NCBI GenBank assembly: GCA_004297725.1
Contig: SCUS01000195.1
Coordinates: 62,001-126,000 of the forward strand
Origin: Myxococcaceae bacterium
GTDB taxonomy: Bacteria > Myxococcota_A > Polyangia > Polyangiales > Ga0077539
Direction: 5' to 3'
DNA: 64,000 nucleotides
In this document: one piece after another, positions 60,832 to 64,000 of the stretch
How the letters are laid out: each line of letters opens with the position of its first letter
Numbering within the stretch: position 1 is the stretch's first letter
Position numbers and translations under genes: made by a program
Notes under the pieces: model-generated
Database searches by the model: none
Told to the model about the DNA's origin: nothing
The model's input: only the letters and a program-made list of their open reading frames with translations

Positions 60832-61629
60832 CTACGGCTTCAACGCGCCGTCGTCGTCGCCGCGGAGGGTCCTCCGGAGCATCCACAGGCCGAAGAGGAA
60901 GAGGCCCGCGGAGGCGTACTGCCCCGGCGTCCACCCGAAGTAGCGGACGTCGCCGCCGTCGGCCGCGGAGGCCCGGAGGAAGTCGAGCGGGAAGCGGATG
61001 GGCGGGTAGAGAAGCGCCAGCGTGGTGATGAGGGAGCCGGGCCGCTTCGTTCGCCTCGCCACGACCTGCGCCGCGATGATGAGCAGGGGCACCAGCATCA
61101 GCTCGAGCAGCCCGAGGTCGAAGCGGGAGCCGCCGGGCCAGTCCACCGCGAGCGGGCTCGTCGAGAGGGCGCCCGGGTGATCGTGAATCGACGCGCAGCC
61201 CATGCGGCCGAAGAACCAGCCCACCGGGAGCCCGTAGGCGATCGCGTCGGCGCTGCGCCAGAGGTCCACCTTGTGGCGGCGCGCGTAGAGGACGAAGGCC
61301 ACCGCGCCCCCGAAGAAGCCGCCGAAGGAGGAGAGGCCCTGGTAGATCAGCAGCAGCTCCCACGGGCGGGTGAGCAGCACCTCCGGGTGGTAGAAGATCG
61401 TGTCGAGGACGTGGCTCGCGACGAAGCCGATCGCGACGGTCCAGAAGACGTGCTTCTCGAAGCGCTCGAGGTCGAGGCCGAGCTCGCGGGCCCGGCGCAT
61501 CGCGAGCTTGAAGCCGAGCGCCACGCCGATGCCGACGAGCACCCCGAAGGGGTGGATCGGTCCGAAGCTGTAGGGCAGTTGGACGAAGGGAAGGGTCAGC
61601 GCGAGGGAGGGCAGCCCGGGGAAGTGCAT
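60832..61629 (-). CDS. Prolipoprotein diacylglyceryl transferase-like protein
   Basis: A 265-residue membrane protein with about seven spans. LSSFGGFFGGAVAFVLYA, GLPVGWFFGRMGCASIHDHPG and YPPIRFPLDFLR match the Lgt family layout. In the Lgt signature, GRxGNFxxxE, the Asn is Cys and the Glu position reads Asp/His here, so it is a diverged paralogue and transferase activity is doubtful. A TGTTTCA motif lies 24 bases upstream of its start. It sits between the rhodanese fusion and the CcmH-like gene. Confidence 0.75.
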   Translation of the reverse strand: MHFPGLPSLALTLPFVQLPYSFGPIHPFGVLVGIGVALGFKLAMRRARELGLDLERFEKHVFWTVAIGFVASHVLDTIFYHPEVLLTRPWELLLIYQGLSSFGGFFGGAVAFVLYARRHKVDLWRSADAIAYGLPVGWFFGRMGCASIHDHPGALSTSPLAVDWPGGSRFDLGLLELMLVPLLIIAAQVVARRTKRPGSLITTLALLYPPIRFPLDFLRASAADGGDVRYFGWTPGQYASAGLFLFGLWMLRRTLRGDDDGALKP

Positions 61630-61652
61630 GGGACGATCTCCCTTGGGAGGGG

Positions 61653-61659
61653 TGTTTCA
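61653..61659 (-). promoter_or_regulatory. TGTTTCA motif upstream of Lgt-like gene
   Basis: Copy of the locus half-site, 24 bases upstream of the start at 61629. Confidence 0.35.
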
Positions 61660-61741
61660 GGAGGCACCCACTCACTCATTGGTGGCGCTCGAGCGGAGGT
61701 GTAGCGCCTGGCGCGCCCGGCGGCACCATCGCCTCGGAGGG

Positions 61742-62230
61742 TCACGCCTCGTCGAGGGCGCGGAGCTCGGCGTCGAGGCGCTCGTCCCACGCATCACGAT
61801 CCTTCGAGGGCGCGGGCGCAGCGACGGGGACGGCCCCCTCCCATCGGCTCCACCGGCGCATCGCGCGCCCCAGCAGCCCTGCGGCGACGAGCATCGCCAG
61901 CGCGACCAGCACCAGCACGTGGGCGCGGGTGTCGTGGTCCCGAGGCACCGCCCGCACCCGCTCTCCGTAGCGCTCGACGAGGCTGTCCTCGACCTGCGCG
62001 GGGCTCTCTCCCGCGCGCAGCCTGGAGGCGATCTCGGCCCGCAGGGCGGTCGCCAGCTCGGACTCGTGTACGTCGAGGGTCTGCTGGTAGCAGCAGGGCG
62101 CGATGAGCCGCGAGCTCACGGCCCGCGCCCGGTCTTCCTGCGCGGTCGGATGAGCGAGCGCAGTGGACGCCGCCGTGAAGGCGAGCAGCAGCGCCAGGAT
62201 GGCGCGCGAAGGCAGGTGGGTTCGGCTCAC
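61742..62230 (-). CDS. CcmH-like cytochrome c biogenesis protein, altered active site
   Basis: A 162-residue membrane-anchored periplasmic protein. The signal ends TALAHP, followed by RLIAPCCYQQTLDVHES and LRAEIASRLRAGESPAQVED, the CcmH/NrfF three-helix pattern, then a span near residues 107-125. CcmH normally has LRCxxCQ; here it is APCCYQQ, with two adjacent cysteines. CcmH reduces apocytochrome cysteines or the CcmG partner; with this change and no other ccm gene near, a different thiol role within the sulfur locus is possible. Confidence 0.78.
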   Translation of the reverse strand: MSRTHLPSRAILALLLAFTAASTALAHPTAQEDRARAVSSRLIAPCCYQQTLDVHESELATALRAEIASRLRAGESPAQVEDSLVERYGERVRAVPRDHDTRAHVLVLVALAMLVAAGLLGRAMRRWSRWEGAVPVAAPAPSKDRDAWDERLDAELRALDEA

Positions 62231-62298
62231 CCTTCAAACGTACGCACCGGCGTGGGCGGCGGTATGCGACCCATCGTCGCGCCGAGCGAGAGGGTCGA

Positions 62299-63396
62299 TC
62301 AGGCCGTCGCCTGCGGGGGCGGGGCGTCGCGGGCCACCGGCAGTCGCATGGCGTTCCAGGCGAGCATGCCGCCTCGGAGCGAGGCCACCCGGGTGAAGCC
62401 GCGGGCCTTCAGGGCCAGCGCGGCCTTCGCCGAGCGACCGCCCGAGCGGCAGATCAGCACCACCGGCGCCTCGCGGTCCCACGACCTCGACGCGGCCTCG
62501 ACGGTCGCGAGCGGCGTGAGCGCGGAGCCCGCCACGTGGCCGAGCGCGTTGTTGAACTCGTCCGCCTCGCGCACGTCGACCAGTCGTCCGATGCCCGGGT
62601 TCGCCGCGAGCCACTCGCAGGTCACCTCCGGGACGTCTGCCGCGCTCACCTCCACTGGCGCCCATCGGGTCTCCTCGGGCTCCTCCGCGCCCACCGGCAG
62701 CCCCTGCGGAACGCCGCAGTGCAGGTTGGCCGGCAGCGCCACGTCGATCTTCTTCGGGTACGCGAGCTGGAGCCCGGCCATCGTCGCCGCGAACTCCTCC
62801 ACCGTGCGCGTGAGGGCGAGCCGCGGGTTCCACCGCTTCTCCTCGCCCACCGTCGACACCGTGCGGCCCTTGTAGTCGTGCCCCGGGTACACCAGCGTCT
62901 CGTCGGGCAGCGAGAAGACCTGCTCGTGCACCGAGCGGTACAGCTCGTGCGCGCTGCCCTGCTGGAAGTCGGTGCGGCCGCAGCCCCGGATGAGCAGCGT
63001 GTCGCCCGTGAAGGCCATGCGGTGGTCGTCGGTGACGTAGGTGACGCAGCCGCTGGTGTGCCCCGGCGTCTGACGGACCTCCAGCGCGTGCGAGCCGAAG
63101 GCCACCCGATCGCCCTGCTTCACCAGCCGGTCGGCGTAGCCGGTGCCCGCCGCCTCGGAGAGCACCGTCTGGCAGCCGGTCTTCGCCCGCAGCGTGCCGA
63201 GCCCCGTCACGTGATCGGCGTGGACGTGCGTGTCGAGCGCCCAGACCAGCGTGAGGTCGAGCTCTCGCAGCACCTGCAGGTCTCGCTCGACCTGCTCCAG
63301 CACCGGGTCGATGAGCACCGCCTCGCGCGTCACCTCATCAGCCAGCAGGTACGTGTACGTCGAGGTCTCTGGATCGAAGAGCTGTCGCATCAACAT
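62299..63396 (-). CDS. Persulfide dioxygenase fused to rhodanese
   Basis: A 365-residue fusion. Residues 1-240 are an ETHE1-type metallo-beta-lactamase dioxygenase: HVHADH (57-62), QTPGHTSGCVTY, AFTGDTLLIRGCGRTDFQ and YPGHDYKG. Residues 265-355 are a rhodanese (VDVREADEF, active Cys 316 in CRSGGRS). The dioxygenase oxidises glutathione persulfide to sulfite; the rhodanese exchanges thiosulfate and persulfide. Such fusions (PRF) are known from Burkholderia. ATG 63396 has AAGGAG upstream. The half-site motif occurs three times in its upstream region, shared with the divergent exporter gene. Confidence 0.93.
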   Translation of the reverse strand: MLMRQLFDPETSTYTYLLADEVTREAVLIDPVLEQVERDLQVLRELDLTLVWALDTHVHADHVTGLGTLRAKTGCQTVLSEAAGTGYADRLVKQGDRVAFGSHALEVRQTPGHTSGCVTYVTDDHRMAFTGDTLLIRGCGRTDFQQGSAHELYRSVHEQVFSLPDETLVYPGHDYKGRTVSTVGEEKRWNPRLALTRTVEEFAATMAGLQLAYPKKIDVALPANLHCGVPQGLPVGAEEPEETRWAPVEVSAADVPEVTCEWLAANPGIGRLVDVREADEFNNALGHVAGSALTPLATVEAASRSWDREAPVVLICRSGGRSAKAALALKARGFTRVASLRGGMLAWNAMRLPVARDAPPPQATA

Positions 63397-63416
63397 GGGT
63401 TGTGACTCCTTGGGAT

Positions 63417-63423
63417 TGAAACA
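63417..63423 (+). promoter_or_regulatory. TGAAACA motif, PDO upstream region
   Basis: Half-site copy 20 bases upstream of the dioxygenase start. Confidence 0.4.
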
Positions 63424-63495
63424 CGGCTGCAACCGATGTGCCGCCAGTATCCATCGGCATCCCTGTGCAGAAGCCCGACGCCGTGGATCCGTCGA

Positions 63496-63534
63496 TGTTT
63501 CACACGTTTCACCGACGGGCTTCTCATTGTTTCA
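63496..63534. promoter_or_regulatory. Clustered TGTTTCA motifs between PDO and exporter genes
   Basis: TGTTTCA at 63496-63502 and 63528-63534, and the near-copy CGTTTCA at 63505-63511, lie in the divergent control region. The first two copies form the direct pair TGTTTCACACGTTTCA. They match the half-site of the 58.26 kb palindrome. Confidence 0.55.
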
Positions 63535-63615
63535 CGATCGGCCCCCGAGCGAGGCAACGCCCTGCTTTCTACGGTCAATTCCTCCGCGGCACGGCTCTCG
63601 CTCTCGACCCCCGGC

Positions 63616-64000
63616 ATGTTCATCCTCGGAGTCTCGCTGGCGGTGCTCATCGGTGTCTCGCTCGGGCTGCTGGGCGGAGGCGGATCGATCCTGACGGTGC
63701 CCATCCTGCTCTACGTCTTCCGGCTCCCGGCCGAGCAGGCCATCGCGTCGTCGCTGCTGGTCGTCGGCAGCACGAGCGCGGCGGCGCTCATCCCCCACGC
63801 CCTCAACGGGCGGGTGCGCTGGCGCACGGGGCTGAGCTTCGGCGCCGCGAGCATGGTCGGCGCCTACCTCGGCGGGCGCGTGTCGTCGTTTCTCCCCCCG
63901 TCGCTGCTGCTGCTGGCCTTCGGCGCGATGATGCTGGTCACCGCCGCGGCGATGCTGCGCGGCCGCCGCGAGGTCGCCGCGGCCGCGCTCGAGCACCCGA
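63616..64000 (+). CDS. TauE/SafE family sulfite exporter (partial, runs off window)
   Basis: The first 128 residues of a membrane protein that continues past the right edge. The N-terminus LGLLGGGGSILTVPILLYVF is the TauE/SafE hallmark, with SSLLVVGSTSAAALIPHAL and GAASMVGAYLGGRVS following. Family members export sulfite or other small anions. Position next to a persulfide dioxygenase, whose product is sulfite, supports sulfite export. Confidence 0.9.
   Translation, partial: MFILGVSLAVLIGVSLGLLGGGGSILTVPILLYVFRLPAEQAIASSLLVVGSTSAAALIPHALNGRVRWRTGLSFGAASMVGAYLGGRVSSFLPPSLLLLAFGAMMLVTAAAMLRGRREVAAAALEHP

Overview
The window is very GC-rich chromosomal DNA, packed with genes on both strands. 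It looks like a Myxococcota (myxobacterial, Polyangia-like) genome. Evidence for this: two eukaryote-type Ser/Thr kinases with large C-terminal regions, many lipoproteins with Asp/Pro-rich tethers behind the lipobox, an OmpA protein with thrombospondin type 3 repeats, a myxobacterial-type PilZ protein, and two sigma factors of the CnrH and CorE kinds. I see no transposase, integrase, CRISPR array, rRNA or ordinary tRNA. The only structural RNA found is a tmRNA. The assignment is inference from gene content; no database was searched.

Layout. 1-12.7 kb: end of an SDR epimerase gene, a diverged PhzF-like protein, ribF, a PhoD-like Tat lipoprotein, an OmpA/TSP3 protein, metK, and a PpiC-like chaperone coupled to an RlmI-like methyltransferase. 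12.8-24.4 kb: a 1302-residue kinase/ATPase fusion, a quinone oxidoreductase, a CAP-domain lipoprotein, recJ, a UreH-like metal transporter, a GNAT enzyme and a PilZ protein with a proline repeat. 24.4-31.3 kb: a phospholipase D lipoprotein with a second PhoD lipoprotein, then an ABC exporter whose permease is fused to a CPBP protease. 31.4-41.6 kb: acyl-CoA ligase, SRPBCC protein, acyltransferase, orphan histidine kinase, mtnP, and a three-gene glycosyltransferase run. 41.6-52.2 kb: a CnrH/Y/X-like sigma module, a second kinase, pgeF, malQ, and an SDR-TPR operon.

52.2-56.7 kb: an SspB-like ClpXP adaptor gene lies next to ssrA (tmRNA), the RNA whose tag SspB would recognise. After ssrA and its terminator comes a large PLD-nuclease/helicase of the DUF3427 kind, a plausible stand-alone defence gene.

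56.7-64 kb: a metal and reactive-sulfur locus. It holds a CopZ-like protein, a CorE-like (ECF44) sigma factor with its cysteine motifs intact, a universal stress protein, a YeeE/YedE pair, a secreted protein joining a rhodanese to a carbonic-anhydrase-like domain, an Lgt-like protein, a CcmH-like protein, a persulfide dioxygenase-rhodanese fusion and a TauE/SafE exporter that runs off the window. A 7-mer (TGAAACA/TGTTTCA) recurs seven times in the intergenic DNA of this locus, once as an 18-bp palindrome, which suggests one regulator. This locus is the best candidate for an undescribed system: persulfide import or export, oxidation, sulfur transfer and an envelope sulfur/CO2-type enzyme under common control.
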